Below are positions 1-9,368 of a DNA stretch of 64,000 nt, one piece after another. The notes beneath the pieces were generated by a model. The model was not told the DNA's origin. It saw only the letters and a list, made by a program, of their open reading frames with translations, and did not search any database. Source of the DNA: Pseudoxanthomonas sp. SE1 (lineage in GTDB: Bacteria > Pseudomonadota > Gammaproteobacteria > Xanthomonadales > Xanthomonadaceae); the NCBI RefSeq assembly GCF_029542205.1, contig NZ_CP113783.1, positions 2,967,001 through 3,031,000 of the forward strand, in the 5' to 3' direction. How positions within the stretch are numbered: the first letter of the stretch is position 1; each line of letters starts with the position of its first letter. The position numbers and the translations under genes were made by a program.

Positions 1-108
1 CACGACGCCAGGTTCGGAAGGCGCTGGCTTGGGTGAGGGTCCGTCTAGTCTAGTGTCAAACCCGCTGCGTGGGCCTACCGCGGGATGAACCCGCCTCCCG
101 CCGCGACG

Positions 109-498
109 TCACAGCAAGGCCCAGAGCAGCTGCAGCAGGCCCCACAGCGAAATCGCCCAGACGAGGGTGCGAAGGTATGGGACGCCCGCCGCATACAGCG
201 GCACGTAGGCGAGACGGGCCCAGAAATAGCACTGCGCGCCAAGCGCGGTACCGGCATCGCCCCGATCGAGCGCGACCACCGCCAGCACGGCGGCGGCGAA
301 GAACGGGAAGGTCTCCAGGAAGTTGCGCAATCCCCGGTCCACCCGCGCCGCCACGCCCTCCAGCGGCGGCAACACGGCATCGCGCGCACCGACATTCCAT
401 TTCAATCCACGCTGCCGGGTGGTCAATGCAGCGCCCAGCAGCACATGCGCCAGTCCCAGTGCGATGGACCAGGCGAGCATCTTCAGTTCGATCGGCAT
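109..498 (-). CDS. MAPEG family membrane protein
   Basis: A 129-residue integral membrane protein of the MAPEG type (membrane-associated, eicosanoid/glutathione metabolism family). Four hydrophobic segments are visible, and the stretch [16 protein letters not shown] near residues 45-60 matches the family's conserved R..N..E..P core. Bacterial MAPEG proteins sit in the inner membrane; their substrate is usually unknown. The start was set at the Met before PIELKMLAW because a GAGG motif lies just upstream and the longer reading frame adds a non-membrane, arginine-rich tail. It is divergent from the hydrolase to its right. Family assignment is fairly sure, the activity is not. Confidence 0.8.
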   Translation of the reverse strand: MPIELKMLAWSIALGLAHVLLGAALTTRQRGLKWNVGARDAVLPPLEGVAARVDRGLRNFLETFPFFAAAVLAVVALDRGDAGTALGAQCYFWARLAYVPLYAAGVPYLRTLVWAISLWGLLQLLWALL

Positions 499-769
499 GG
501 CGAGCGTCCTCGTGCACGGTAACCCCCACTCTACCGCAGCCCCGCGCACCTGCCGTCTCGCTCGACGAGGGTACGCAGGCGCGCGGAGTGTCTTCGGCTG
601 CATCGACGACGGAGGCTGCCGCAGGGACATCTTCACTCGGCGCAAACTTGGCCCGCGTGACGCGCCCGTGCGGCGCGTGAAGGCAGCATCTGCGCACGCC
701 GGTGCAATCGGGGCGCGGACCGGGATGGGAACGTGGGCGCACCCCCACCATCACCCCGGATTACCTCCC

Positions 770-1771
770 ATGCCGGACACTCGCCACGACATCGACCTGC
801 AACGTCGGCAGCTGATGCTGGCGGGCGCGGCGATCACCGGTGCCGCCTTCCTGCCGCTGGCCGCGTGCAGCCGCACCGACGCGCCCGCCTCCACCGCATC
901 GGCGCTCCCTCCCCCTTCCCCCACCCTCGAGAGAACCACCATGGGCCTGTTCACCACCAAAGACGATGTTCAGATCTACTTCAAGGATTGGGGTCCGAAA
1001 GACGGACCTGTCGTGACCCTCAGCCACGGCTGGCCACTGAACGCGGACAGCTGGGAATCGCAGGCGTACCACCTTGCCGCGAACGGCTTCCGCGTGATCG
1101 CACACGACCGGCGCGGGCATGGCCGTTCGAGCCAGCCATGGGACGGCAACGACATGGATCACTACGCCGATGACCTCGCGCAGCTGATCGAACACCTGGA
1201 CCTGAAGGACATCGCGATGTTCGGCTTCTCCACCGGCGGCGGCGAAGTGGCGCGCTACATCGGCCGCCACGGCACGAAGCGGGTGAAGAAGGCCGGCCTG
1301 GTGTCCGCGGTGCCGCCGCTGATGGTGAAGACCGAGGCCAATCCCAGCGGCCTGCCCATCGACGTGTTCGACGGCATCCGCGCGGGCCTGCTGGCCAACC
1401 GTTCGCAGCTGTTCAAGGACATCCCTTCGGGGCCGTTCTTCGGTTACAACCGTCCCGGCGCGAAGCCGTCGCAAGGCGTCATCGACGCATGGTGGCTGCA
1501 GGGCATGATGGGCGGGCACAAGAACACGTACGACAGCATCAAGGCGTTCTCGGAAACCGATTTCACTGAAGACCTGAAGAAATTCGACGTGCCGACCGTG
1601 ATCATCCACGGCGACGATGACCAGATCGTGCCCATCGATGCCGCCGCGCGCGCTTCGGCCCAGTTGGTGAAGGGCAGTCAGCTGATCGTCTACGCCGGGG
1701 CCCCCCACGGCATCACCGATACGCACAAGGACAAGCTCAACGCCGACATGCTGGCGTTCGCCAAGAGCTGA
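770..1771 (+). CDS. alpha/beta hydrolase, non-heme chloroperoxidase type, with possible Tat/lipoprotein leader
   Basis: A 333-residue alpha/beta hydrolase. The region from about residue 58 matches the usual 275-residue cofactor-free haloperoxidase/esterase ([13 protein letters not shown] start). The catalytic triad is visible: Ser in GFSTGG (about residue 153), Asp in HGDDDQ (about 281) and His in GAPHG (about 311). The extra N-terminus has a twin-arginine-like RRQLMLAG and a lipobox-like LAAC, so this copy may be exported and lipidated, which is unusual for the family. An internal ATG at 941 gives the classical cytoplasmic length, with a GAGAG motif about 6 nt upstream, and could be the real or a second start. 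Known members hydrolyse esters or perhydrolyse acids; the substrate here is unknown. Confidence 0.85.
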   Translation: MPDTRHDIDLQRRQLMLAGAAITGAAFLPLAACSRTDAPASTASALPPPSPTLERTTMGLFTTKDDVQIYFKDWGPKDGPVVTLSHGWPLNADSWESQAYHLAANGFRVIAHDRRGHGRSSQPWDGNDMDHYADDLAQLIEHLDLKDIAMFGFSTGGGEVARYIGRHGTKRVKKAGLVSAVPPLMVKTEANPSGLPIDVFDGIRAGLLANRSQLFKDIPSGPFFGYNRPGAKPSQGVIDAWWLQGMMGGHKNTYDSIKAFSETDFTEDLKKFDVPTVIIHGDDDQIVPIDAAARASAQLVKGSQLIVYAGAPHGITDTHKDKLNADMLAFAKS

Positions 1772-1790
1772 CGATCCGGCGCCCCCCGAG

Positions 1791-1815
1791 TGCGGCCCGC
1801 GTAACGCAGGCCGCA
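1791..1815. terminator. inverted repeat after hydrolase
   Basis: Perfect 7-bp arms TGCGGCC (1791-1797) and GGCCGCA (1809-1815) with an 11-nt loop lie 19 nt after the hydrolase stop. No T-tract follows, so this may be a weak or Rho-assisted terminator or just a hairpin. Confidence 0.3.
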
Positions 1816-1927
1816 CGCGGGCAGCCGTTCTGCCGGACCGGGTCACCCATTGCGGCATCTCCGCTTGCGGGTGGGCGGCGATTTGGGTATCACAGTGCGA
1901 CGGAGTGTCGGCTCCCAGGGGACAGCA

Positions 1928-4900
1928 TTGGCGATACACCAGGACCTTTGGCGGCCCGTGCACTGGGCGCAACGCTTCGCGGCGGCATTCGCGTGGCTGT
2001 TGGCCGCCACCTTCACCCTGGTGAACATCGGCGGCCTGCATTTCGTCGACGACAGCGTGCCGGTGATCGGCGTGATGGTGGCCATCGCCACCTGGCGCAG
2101 CGAGCAGCGTCCGGTGCGGCTCGCCGTCGCCGGGCTGCTTGCGCTGCTGTTCCTGCTGCACCTGTGGCATTTCCACGCGCTCGGCACCTGCCTGGTACTG
2201 GCCGCGACCGCGATCATCGTGTGGACACGCTTGTGGCGCGGCTTCTGGGCCGAGTTCGTCATGCGCGTATTCGCCGCGGCGCTGCTGCTGCTCGCCGTGC
2301 AGCCAGTGCTGGGGGCGCTGCAGCCCGGCGGCGAGGCCGAGATCGGCTGGTCGGTGGCGCTGTCGGCGCTCGCGATGTTCCTGCTGGTCTACACGCCTTC
2401 CCTGCGCTCGGGCCGCACGCTCGACGCAAGTACCGAACTGGTCGCCTTCGTGCTGGCGTTCGCGGCGCTCGCCCTGGTCGGCTGGCACGTCCCCGGCAGC
2501 CTGGTCGGCAAGATGGGCGTGGCCTATCCGCCCATGCGGCCCATTTCCACGCTCTGCGTGGCGCTCGTGGCACTGGCGCTGCTACTGCGCCAACGTGAAC
2601 GGGAGCGGCCGGCCTGGATCCTGCTGGCTGTGGTCACCGTGCCGTTGCTGCTCACGCTGCTGCAGACGCTGGGCGGCATCGTCACCCCGGCGAATGCCCT
2701 CCTGCATCGGCTCGGTTGGCTGCCTCGCATCGGCACGCCGCTGATTGGCGGATACACCGACTACGGCGTGCTGACCGCATGGCTGGCGGTCGCCGTGCTG
2801 CCGCAGCCATTGCAGCGCTGGGAAAGCCAGCGCTGGGGCATCACCCACGGCCTAGGTATTGCGATGGCCTCGGTCGCCGGCATGGCGGCGCTGGGACTGC
2901 TCATCCAGCTGCCCTATCACCGCGAAGGCCTGTCGATCTACCAGGTGTCGCTGACCGCCTCGGTCCAACTGGTGGCGGTGGGGCTGGCACTTGCCGTGGC
3001 GGGCGAGAACTCGCTGCGCCATCGCCTGCTCGGCATCATGCCGATGGCGGCCGCGTTGCTCCTCGGTGGCATGTACTGGCTCGCCGCGACCGCCGACCGC
3101 GATGCGATGGCGCGCCGCGTGATGGAAATCCAGACCGCCAGCGCCACGCCCACCTTCCTGCGCGGCATGGAACTGCGGCGCGGTGCATTGCGCCAGCTGT
3201 CCGCCGCGCTGGCCGCGGCAAGGCCCGACGCTGCCGAGGCCCTCTTCAACCAGCATGTCGACGACATGGTGCGCGCTTACGGCGCTTTCCGTGTCGTGCG
3301 CAGCGTAGGCGACGACGGCAGCGAACTGCGTTGGGTGCAGCCAGGCTTCGATGCCCCGGTGGCGCCCTCGCCCGCCGTGCCGGTGGCGGACGAAGGCCAC
3401 CTGCAATCCGTCCCCGGCGGCTGGTGGCTGACCGTCGATGTCACGGGACGGCGCACGCAGGCCTTCATCGCGCTGGACGACTTCGTCAAGACGCTGAGCA
3501 AGGCGGTGCTGTCGGACCGCCCCGTCCGCGCCACGGCCGAGGGCATGGCCACGGTGGAACAAGGCCAGCCCGTGGGATCGCCCCTGTCGGTGCAGACGGT
3601 CGCGCTGCCGGGCCATGACGTGCAACTGGAAATGTGGTCCCCGCCGGCACTCAGTTCATTCGTGCTGCCGCGCGCACTGGTCGTTGGCGGCCTGAGCAGC
3701 GGCCTGCTGATCGCGTTCGTCCTGTTCCTGCTGGAACTCTCGCGGCGGCGCTCGTCGGAGGCGGCAGAGACCGCGCGCTCGCTGTTGCTGGAAACCGAAC
3801 GCCGCCTGGATGCGCAGCGGCGGCTGAATGATGCCGCCGCGATGGACAGCGCCACCGGCCTGCCGCGTTTCTCGGCCCAGGCCAACCTCATCACCGAGCG
3901 GATCGCGACGCCATCGGTGTCCGGGCATGGCCTGGCGATCATGGACCTGGACGGCTTCGGCATGGTCAACGATTCATTCGGCCACGACGGTGGCGACGAA
4001 GTGCTGCGCCGCATGGGCCAGCGCATCTCTGCGGCATGCGGCGGGCAGGGTTTCGTGTACCGCTATGGCGGCGAAGGCTTCCTGGCGCATTTCGCCGATA
4101 TCGACATCGACCAGCTCACCCGCATCGCCGAAGACATCCGCCGCGCCGTGGGGCAGCCGATCGCGCTGTATTCCACGCATCCCTCATTCACCGTCACGGC
4201 CAGCATCGGCCTGGCCCACTCGCCCGAACACGGGGTTGACCTGCAGACCCTGCTGCGCAGCGCCGACGATGCGCGCCATCTCGCCAAGCGCGCCGGCCGC
4301 AACCAGGTGCGGTTGCCTTCCGCCAGCGCGCAACAGGAGGCCAACGACCGCCTGAGCCGCGTGACCGCCCTGCGCGAAGCCGTCGCCCGCGGCCAGTTGC
4401 GGCTGGCGTACCAGCCCGTGGTGGCGGGCGACACCCAGCAGCTGACCGGATTCGAGGCGCTCGCACGCTGGCGGCATCCCGTATGGGGCGAGGTGCCGCC
4501 GTCGGTGTTCATCCCGCTGGCGGAGAGCGCGGGGTTGATGGAAGACATCGGCCATTTCGTGCTCGAACAGGCCTGCCAGCAGCTGGCGCGCTGGCGTGCG
4601 ATGGGCCTGCGCACGCTGGGCATGGCGGTGAACCTGTCGCCCAGCCAGCTAGGCCAGCCCACGCTGGCGCCGTGGATCGCCGACTGCCTGCAACGCCATG
4701 CGCTGCCCGCCAACGCGCTGACGCTCGAACTCACCGAGAGCGTGCTGGTGGAAGACATGGGCGCGGCGCAACAGATGCTGCAGTCCCTGCATGCGCTCGG
4801 CGTGCAGCTCGCGCTGGATGACTTCGGCACCGGCTATTCCAGCATGTCGTACCTGCAGCGCCTGCCGCTGGACATCATCAAGATCGACCGCAGTTTCGTG

Positions 4901-5131
4901 GACGGCATCGCCGCGGAGAGCACCGATCGCGCCATTGCGCGCACCATCCTCGTACTCGCCCACGAAATGGGCCTGCGCACCATTGCCGAAGGCGTCGAGA
5001 CCGCCGAGCAGATGCACGCGCTGCAGCAGATGCGCTGCGACGAGATGCAGGGGTATTTCTTCGGCAGGCCGATGGAAGTCGAAGAGGCCACCGCGCTGGC
5101 GCGCGGCGAACTGCGCCAGGCGCAACCCTGA
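1928..5131 (+). CDS. membrane-bound GGDEF-EAL protein (probable c-di-GMP phosphodiesterase)
   Basis: A 1067-residue signalling protein. Residues about 15-400 form roughly ten membrane helices. A periplasmic stretch (about 400-575) follows, then one more helix (about 577-600), a short linker, a GGDEF domain (signature about residue 714) and an EAL domain (842 onward). The GGDEF signature reads GGEGF, lacking the second acidic residue, so cyclase activity is doubtful. The EAL domain keeps the expected motifs: FEALARW, NLSPSQ, LELTES, DDFGTGYSS, IKIDRSF and AEGVE. It should therefore hydrolyse c-di-GMP, perhaps with the GGDEF domain as a GTP-sensing regulator. The TTG start at 1928 was chosen for the AGGGGA ribosome site 5 nt upstream; a longer frame opens at TTG 1850. 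Confidence 0.88.
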   Translation: MAIHQDLWRPVHWAQRFAAAFAWLLAATFTLVNIGGLHFVDDSVPVIGVMVAIATWRSEQRPVRLAVAGLLALLFLLHLWHFHALGTCLVLAATAIIVWTRLWRGFWAEFVMRVFAAALLLLAVQPVLGALQPGGEAEIGWSVALSALAMFLLVYTPSLRSGRTLDASTELVAFVLAFAALALVGWHVPGSLVGKMGVAYPPMRPISTLCVALVALALLLRQRERERPAWILLAVVTVPLLLTLLQTLGGIVTPANALLHRLGWLPRIGTPLIGGYTDYGVLTAWLAVAVLPQPLQRWESQRWGITHGLGIAMASVAGMAALGLLIQLPYHREGLSIYQVSLTASVQLVAVGLALAVAGENSLRHRLLGIMPMAAALLLGGMYWLAATADRDAMARRVMEIQTASATPTFLRGMELRRGALRQLSAALAAARPDAAEALFNQHVDDMVRAYGAFRVVRSVGDDGSELRWVQPGFDAPVAPSPAVPVADEGHLQSVPGGWWLTVDVTGRRTQAFIALDDFVKTLSKAVLSDRPVRATAEGMATVEQGQPVGSPLSVQTVALPGHDVQLEMWSPPALSSFVLPRALVVGGLSSGLLIAFVLFLLELSRRRSSEAAETARSLLLETERRLDAQRRLNDAAAMDSATGLPRFSAQANLITERIATPSVSGHGLAIMDLDGFGMVNDSFGHDGGDEVLRRMGQRISAACGGQGFVYRYGGEGFLAHFADIDIDQLTRIAEDIRRAVGQPIALYSTHPSFTVTASIGLAHSPEHGVDLQTLLRSADDARHLAKRAGRNQVRLPSASAQQEANDRLSRVTALREAVARGQLRLAYQPVVAGDTQQLTGFEALARWRHPVWGEVPPSVFIPLAESAGLMEDIGHFVLEQACQQLARWRAMGLRTLGMAVNLSPSQLGQPTLAPWIADCLQRHALPANALTLELTESVLVEDMGAAQQMLQSLHALGVQLALDDFGTGYSSMSYLQRLPLDIIKIDRSFVDGIAAESTDRAIARTILVLAHEMGLRTIAEGVETAEQMHALQQMRCDEMQGYFFGRPMEVEEATALARGELRQAQP

Positions 5132-5147
5132 ACAGCCTGCACGGAGG

Positions 5148-6281
5148 TCAGCCGCGCAGCAGGTTCTTCACCGCACGTGCGCCACTACTGTCAGGAAATA
5201 CGCGCGCCTCAAGCGTCGCGCCTGCGATGCCCAGGTGATCACCGACCACACCCTTGAACACGCTGCGCAGGTCCGTGGTCGCGCGCAGGTCGCGGCCTTC
5301 GTTGAGCTGCGCTGGCGCCAGGCCGGGCCAGTCACCGGCGATGCGCCCGCCCGCCACCGCGCCGCCGGCGAGCATCGCCAGCGTGCCGGTGCCGTGGTCG
5401 GTGCCGCCGGTGCCGTTGACGGCGGCGGTGCGGCCGAACTCGGTCACCACCATCACCACCGTGCGCGGCCAGAGCGCGCCGATGCCGTCATGGAACTGGC
5501 GCACTCCCTGGTCCAGCTCGGCCAGCTTGCGCGCCAGCACCGGGCCCTGCTGCGCGTGCGTGTCCCAGCCGGTGTTCTCGACGAAACCGATGCGCGGACC
5601 GTCGGATGCGGCCATGAAACGCGCCGCCGCCGCCATCGCCTGCGGCAGGCGCGCGACATTGCCGCCGGCCTGCATGCCCTGCGCCGCGACCGCCTGTTCG
5701 AACGGATGCGCGAGCTGCGCATCGGCCGCGTAGAGCGACTGCAGGCGCTGCAGCAGGATCGGGTTGACGTCCTCGGGCAGTGGCGGTGACCACGTGGTCG
5801 CATCAGCCGGGCCGCGCAGGATCAGCGGCATCACCGTACTGACCGACAGCGCGCGCGACGACGGCAGCGCGGCGACGCAGCGGTTGAGCCAGCCGTTCGC
5901 CATGCCGCCGCCGACGGCCGTGCCGCTTTCCAGGTTGTCCTGCGCTTCGAAGTGCGATCGCAATCGATAGGGCGGCGCGACCGCAAGCACCGGCAGCCAC
6001 TCGCGCCGGGCGTACAGTGCGTGGCTGAACGCCAGGGCGGGATGCAGTGCGAAGTCGGCATCGAGTTTGCGCGCGCCCTCCACCGCCAGCCCGCCACGCA
6101 GGCGCGCGAACTGCGGATCGCCGACGGGAGTGACGGCATGCAGGCCATCCAGGCCGCCGCGCAGCAGCACGACAAGCAGGCGCGTGTCCCGTGCATCCGC
6201 CGCGTGCGCCAGCCGTGGCCACAGGCTGAGCGTGGTAACGGCACCACCGGCGGCAAGGAAATGGCGTCGCGTGAGTTTCAT
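5148..6281 (-). CDS. DUF1501 family exported protein
   Basis: A 377-residue protein of the DUF1501 family, which is distantly related to sulfatase/phosphatase-fold proteins. The N-terminus MKLTRRHFLAAGGA is a clear twin-arginine signal, so it should be exported folded. The segments LLVVLLRGGLDGLHAV and VVTEFGRTAAVNG are typical of the family. The start lies just past the end of the upstream DUF1800 gene, and its GAGG ribosome site is inside that gene's tail, so the two are probably translationally coupled. DUF1800-DUF1501 pairs recur across proteobacteria, usually without a known substrate. Convergent with the GGDEF-EAL gene, 16 nt apart. Confidence 0.85.
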   Translation of the reverse strand: MKLTRRHFLAAGGAVTTLSLWPRLAHAADARDTRLLVVLLRGGLDGLHAVTPVGDPQFARLRGGLAVEGARKLDADFALHPALAFSHALYARREWLPVLAVAPPYRLRSHFEAQDNLESGTAVGGGMANGWLNRCVAALPSSRALSVSTVMPLILRGPADATTWSPPLPEDVNPILLQRLQSLYAADAQLAHPFEQAVAAQGMQAGGNVARLPQAMAAAARFMAASDGPRIGFVENTGWDTHAQQGPVLARKLAELDQGVRQFHDGIGALWPRTVVMVVTEFGRTAAVNGTGGTDHGTGTLAMLAGGAVAGGRIAGDWPGLAPAQLNEGRDLRATTDLRSVFKGVVGDHLGIAGATLEARVFPDSSGARAVKNLLRG

Positions 6282-6283
6282 GA

Positions 6284-7684
6284 TCAGGTCCTCCACTGGA
6301 AGGCGGGACTGGCGAACAGCAACGCCAGCCCCTCGCGCGGTGATTCGGCACGCCCCACCGCCAGCGCGGTGTCGGCATCCAGCTGAGGACCGAAGACGTC
6401 GCTTGCCGTGCGTAGCGGATCGGGTGCCGTGTCCGTTGCAGTTTCGGCCAGCGTCTGCGCTGCCTGGATCCGCTTCCACACCGCATCGGCGCCACTCCAT
6501 TCCGCCGCACCATCGGCGAAGCCCGCCGGCGAGCGCGGCGTGAACGGCGGTTGCCCCAACTTTCCCAGCAACCCGACCAGCGCGCGCGGTTGTTCACCCG
6601 GCAACGTGCCCGTACTGCGCAGCGCCGACACGACGAAGTCGTCCGGCGTCTTCAGCTTGCGGGCATCCGCGGCCCAGGCCTCGGGACTGTCGATCATCGC
6701 CGCGTACACACTGAGCAACGCGCCGCCATTGCGCACCCAGGCCTCCGCCATGCGGTCCACCAATGCACGCGGCGGCACATCGCCAACGAAGTGCCGCGCG
6801 AGCTTGCCGCAGACGTGGCGCGCGGTGGCCGGGTGCACCGCCAGGTCGCGCAGGATGGCGCGGCCCTGCGCTTCGCCCTCGGCGGCATAACGACGTCCCA
6901 GCACCGCGCGCGTGCCCGCTTCGTGCGCGTTGGCGCGGAAGCGGAACGTGGCGGCGCCGGAGGCGTCGAGGTCGCGTGGCAGCGGCACACTCCAGCCGGT
7001 GATCGCGCGCGCCAGTTCGCGCACGTCGTCCTGCGTGTAGCCCCCGTCCACGCCGAGCGTGTGCAGTTCCAGGATCTCGCGCGCGAGGTTCTCGTTGAGC
7101 CCTGCGCGCCGCGCACCGTCTTCGTCCATGCGGCGCCGCTGGCGCTGCGCCAGCCGCGATTGCTCGCCTACCGAACGCACGTTGTCCAGGTAACGCAGCA
7201 TCGCGGGGTGCTGTTCCACCGCGACCAGCAGCCCGGCGAAAGTGCCGGTCACGCGCGGACGGATCGCCTCGCGCTCCATCGGCGCGGCATACAGCGCCGC
7301 CGTGCGCTTGTCGGCCGACACGGCGAAGTGGTTCGACCAGAACCGCACCAGCCGTTCGATGAAATCCTGTTCGGTCGCCACCGCTTGCCGGTAACGCCAG
7401 CCGAGTTCGCTCAGCTGCAGCCGTGCGAAGCGCTCGCGGAATCCCATCACCGCATCGTCCTGCCCGTTGCCCTCGTTCTTGCGTGCGGCGCGCCGTGCGC
7501 GCAGGTAGTCGTACTCCTGCCGCAGATAGTCCGCACTAGTCGGCAAGGCGATGCGTGGCACGGCGGCGGGCAGAGCAAGCTGTGCATGCAGCCAGCCGCG
7601 CGGATCGTCGACCTGCGCCAGCGTGCCGGGCCGTGCGCCCAGGCCGAAGCGGTTGGCGGCGCTGGTGGTTTCGCGTCGGATCAT
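6284..7684 (-). CDS. DUF1800 family protein
   Basis: A 466-residue DUF1800 protein, the standard partner of DUF1501 downstream. The opening RRETTSAANRFGLGARPG is the family's usual N-terminal motif, and the internal LVRFWSNHFAVS and NLAREILELHTLGVDGGYT are its most conserved blocks. No signal peptide is evident, while the partner has a Tat leader; whether the two proteins travel together is unknown. Function has not been established for the family; a role in handling an exported or surface polymer is speculation. The gene is first in a two-gene operon reading leftward. Confidence 0.85.
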   Translation of the reverse strand: MIRRETTSAANRFGLGARPGTLAQVDDPRGWLHAQLALPAAVPRIALPTSADYLRQEYDYLRARRAARKNEGNGQDDAVMGFRERFARLQLSELGWRYRQAVATEQDFIERLVRFWSNHFAVSADKRTAALYAAPMEREAIRPRVTGTFAGLLVAVEQHPAMLRYLDNVRSVGEQSRLAQRQRRRMDEDGARRAGLNENLAREILELHTLGVDGGYTQDDVRELARAITGWSVPLPRDLDASGAATFRFRANAHEAGTRAVLGRRYAAEGEAQGRAILRDLAVHPATARHVCGKLARHFVGDVPPRALVDRMAEAWVRNGGALLSVYAAMIDSPEAWAADARKLKTPDDFVVSALRSTGTLPGEQPRALVGLLGKLGQPPFTPRSPAGFADGAAEWSGADAVWKRIQAAQTLAETATDTAPDPLRTASDVFGPQLDADTALAVGRAESPREGLALLFASPAFQWRT

Positions 7685-7811
7685 GGCGGCGTTCCGTGGG
7701 GCGATACCCCTTTCAACGCGCGGCCCGCACCCGCGTTGACATGCACCACACGTCGTCAGCGATGTCGACGCGGTTTCACCGGACTGAATGCGCCGAAGTA
7801 GCTGTGCAAGC

Positions 7812-8702
7812 CTAACCCTCGCGCAGCTGCGCCATGAAGGCGCGCCCGGCGGGTCCCGGTGGCGTGTCCTTGCGCCATACCGCGCGCATCGGCATCTGCG
7901 CGTAGCGCGGATCGGCGTCGGCGATGCGCAGACGTTTCAGTCGCCCTGCAGCGAGGTCTTCTTCGACGATGTGCAGCGGCATGTGGCCCCAGCCCAGGCC
8001 CGCACGCAGGAACGCATGCTTGGCGCCCAGATCGGCCAGCCGCCAGGTCAATGGCGATTGCACCGCGAAATCGCGGCCCGCCGTCAGCGGTGTGCGGTCG
8101 GTGAGCACAAGCTGCACATGCTTCGCCGCGGTCTTCACCGGCACGGTGCCGCGCAGGCCGCCCATCGCGTGCGTGGGTGCGGCGACGGTGACGAAGGGGA
8201 CCGACAGCAGCGGCTCCGCCACCACCTCGTCAGGCAGTTCCGGCAATGACCCCACCACGCCGATCCGGCAGGTACCGTCCAGCACCGGCTGGATCACGCC
8301 GCCCAGCACTTCCACGTAAAGCCGCAATGGCGTGTGCGGGAACGCGGTTCCGCTGTAGGCGGCGGCGCGTGTCAGCGCCTCCATCGGGAACATCACGTCC
8401 ACCGCCACCGATAGCTCGGGCTCCAGCCCTTCGGCCACGCTGCGGGCGCGTGCCTTGAAGGTGTCCATGTGCTCGGCGACCGCACGCGCTTCGAGCAGCA
8501 GCAGGCGGCCGGCTTCGGTCAGCTGCGGGTAGCGGCTGCTGCGGTCGAACAGGGTGACGCCGAGCTGCAGTTCGAGGTTCGCCAGGGTCTGGCTGACCAC
8601 CGACTGGGCGCGCCGCAGCTTCCGGCCTGCGGCGGAAAAGCTGCCCTGTTCGGCGGCGGCGATGAAGGTGCGGAGCTGGTCGAGCGTGACGGCATCGAGC
8701 AT
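7812..8702 (-). CDS. LysR family transcriptional regulator
   Basis: A 296-residue LysR-type regulator. The N-terminal winged helix-turn-helix is clear (LDQLRTFIAAAEQGSFSAAG, then RAQSVVSQTLANLE), followed by a substrate-binding domain from about residue 90. The start at MLDAVTLDQL is the normal family start, with GGGGCGA upstream; a longer frame reaches into the neighbouring gene and is not used. It is divergent from a DoxX-like gene with 114 nt between the starts, the classic arrangement for a LysR regulator and its target. The inducer is unknown. Confidence 0.9.
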   Translation of the reverse strand: MLDAVTLDQLRTFIAAAEQGSFSAAGRKLRRAQSVVSQTLANLELQLGVTLFDRSSRYPQLTEAGRLLLLEARAVAEHMDTFKARARSVAEGLEPELSVAVDVMFPMEALTRAAAYSGTAFPHTPLRLYVEVLGGVIQPVLDGTCRIGVVGSLPELPDEVVAEPLLSVPFVTVAAPTHAMGGLRGTVPVKTAAKHVQLVLTDRTPLTAGRDFAVQSPLTWRLADLGAKHAFLRAGLGWGHMPLHIVEEDLAAGRLKRLRIADADPRYAQMPMRAVWRKDTPPGPAGRAFMAQLREG

Positions 8703-8719
8703 GTATCGCCCCAGACGAT

Positions 8720-8740
8720 GGATATCATCGAAATATATAG
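8720..8740. promoter_or_regulatory. AT-rich patch in LysR/DoxX divergent intergenic region
   Basis: An AT-rich stretch containing GATATCATCG then AAATATATAG stands out in a very GC-rich context between the divergent LysR and DoxX genes. It contains a TATATA hexamer (8734-8739) usable as a -10 for the rightward gene and is a likely site for the regulator. No clean -35 was found. Confidence 0.35.
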
Positions 8741-8816
8741 GCTTCCGGGATGCATCGCCACGGCCTAACCTGCACTCCGTACCCGCTGCACCCACCTTCA
8801 TTCCCCGGAGTCCACC

Positions 8817-9230
8817 ATGTCCACCGTTACCGCCATTCCGACCACCACCCGCATTCCCGCCCTGCGTGGCGCCGCCGACCTTGTCGGCCGCAGCCTGCTC
8901 GCTTCGCTCTTCATCGTCTCCGGCCTCGGCAAGCTGGCCGCCTATGCCGGCACCGCCGGCTACATGGAATCCGTCGGCGTTCCCGGTGCCCTGTTGCCGC
9001 TGGTCATCGCGCTGGAAGTCGCCGGCGGCCTGGCCATCGTCGCCGGTTTCAGGACCCGCATCGTCGCCAGCGTGCTGGCGGTGTTCTCGATCGCCAGCGC
9101 CGTTCTGTTCCACAGCAACCTGGGCGACCAGATCCAGCAGATCATGTTCCTGAAGAACTTCGCCCTGGCCGGCGGCTTCATCACGCTGGCGGCCCGAGGT
9201 GCGGGCGGCTGGAGCATCGACAACCGCTGA
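8817..9230 (+). CDS. DoxX family membrane protein
   Basis: A 137-residue, four-helix DoxX-family protein. The block LLASLFIVSGLGKLAAYAG is the usual first helix with the conserved SG..K motif, and MFLKNFALAGGFI is the usual last one. Members are inner-membrane proteins linked to redox or thiol stress, with no settled biochemical activity. A GGAG ribosome site precedes the ATG. The divergent LysR regulator probably controls it. A strong hairpin follows the stop codon, so it is likely transcribed alone. Confidence 0.88.
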   Translation: MSTVTAIPTTTRIPALRGAADLVGRSLLASLFIVSGLGKLAAYAGTAGYMESVGVPGALLPLVIALEVAGGLAIVAGFRTRIVASVLAVFSIASAVLFHSNLGDQIQQIMFLKNFALAGGFITLAARGAGGWSIDNR

Positions 9231-9255
9231 AGCGCCCTCGCTTCATGCGTCACCT

Positions 9256-9281
9256 GGAACGCCGGCACATGCCGGCGTTCC
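9256..9281 (+). terminator. strong hairpin after DoxX gene
   Basis: Perfect 11-bp stem (GGAACGCCGGC at 9256-9266 and GCCGGCGTTCC at 9271-9281) with the 4-nt loop ACAT, 25 nt after the stop codon. GCGTTT follows, so the T-tract is short. A likely intrinsic terminator. Confidence 0.6.
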
Positions 9282-9368
9282 GCGTTTCCGGACCTTGCCC
9301 GCACGCCCGTACAAGCGTCCGCGGGAACGGCATGCCAGCGTGCGGTCTGCCCCTTCGTGGAGCCCTGC

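Noticed and set aside
761..2488. 575-codon reverse frame over the hydrolase and GGDEF-EAL gene
   Set aside because: Composition is that of an antisense shadow (Gln/His/Arg-rich, no folds), and the forward frames are clear genes.
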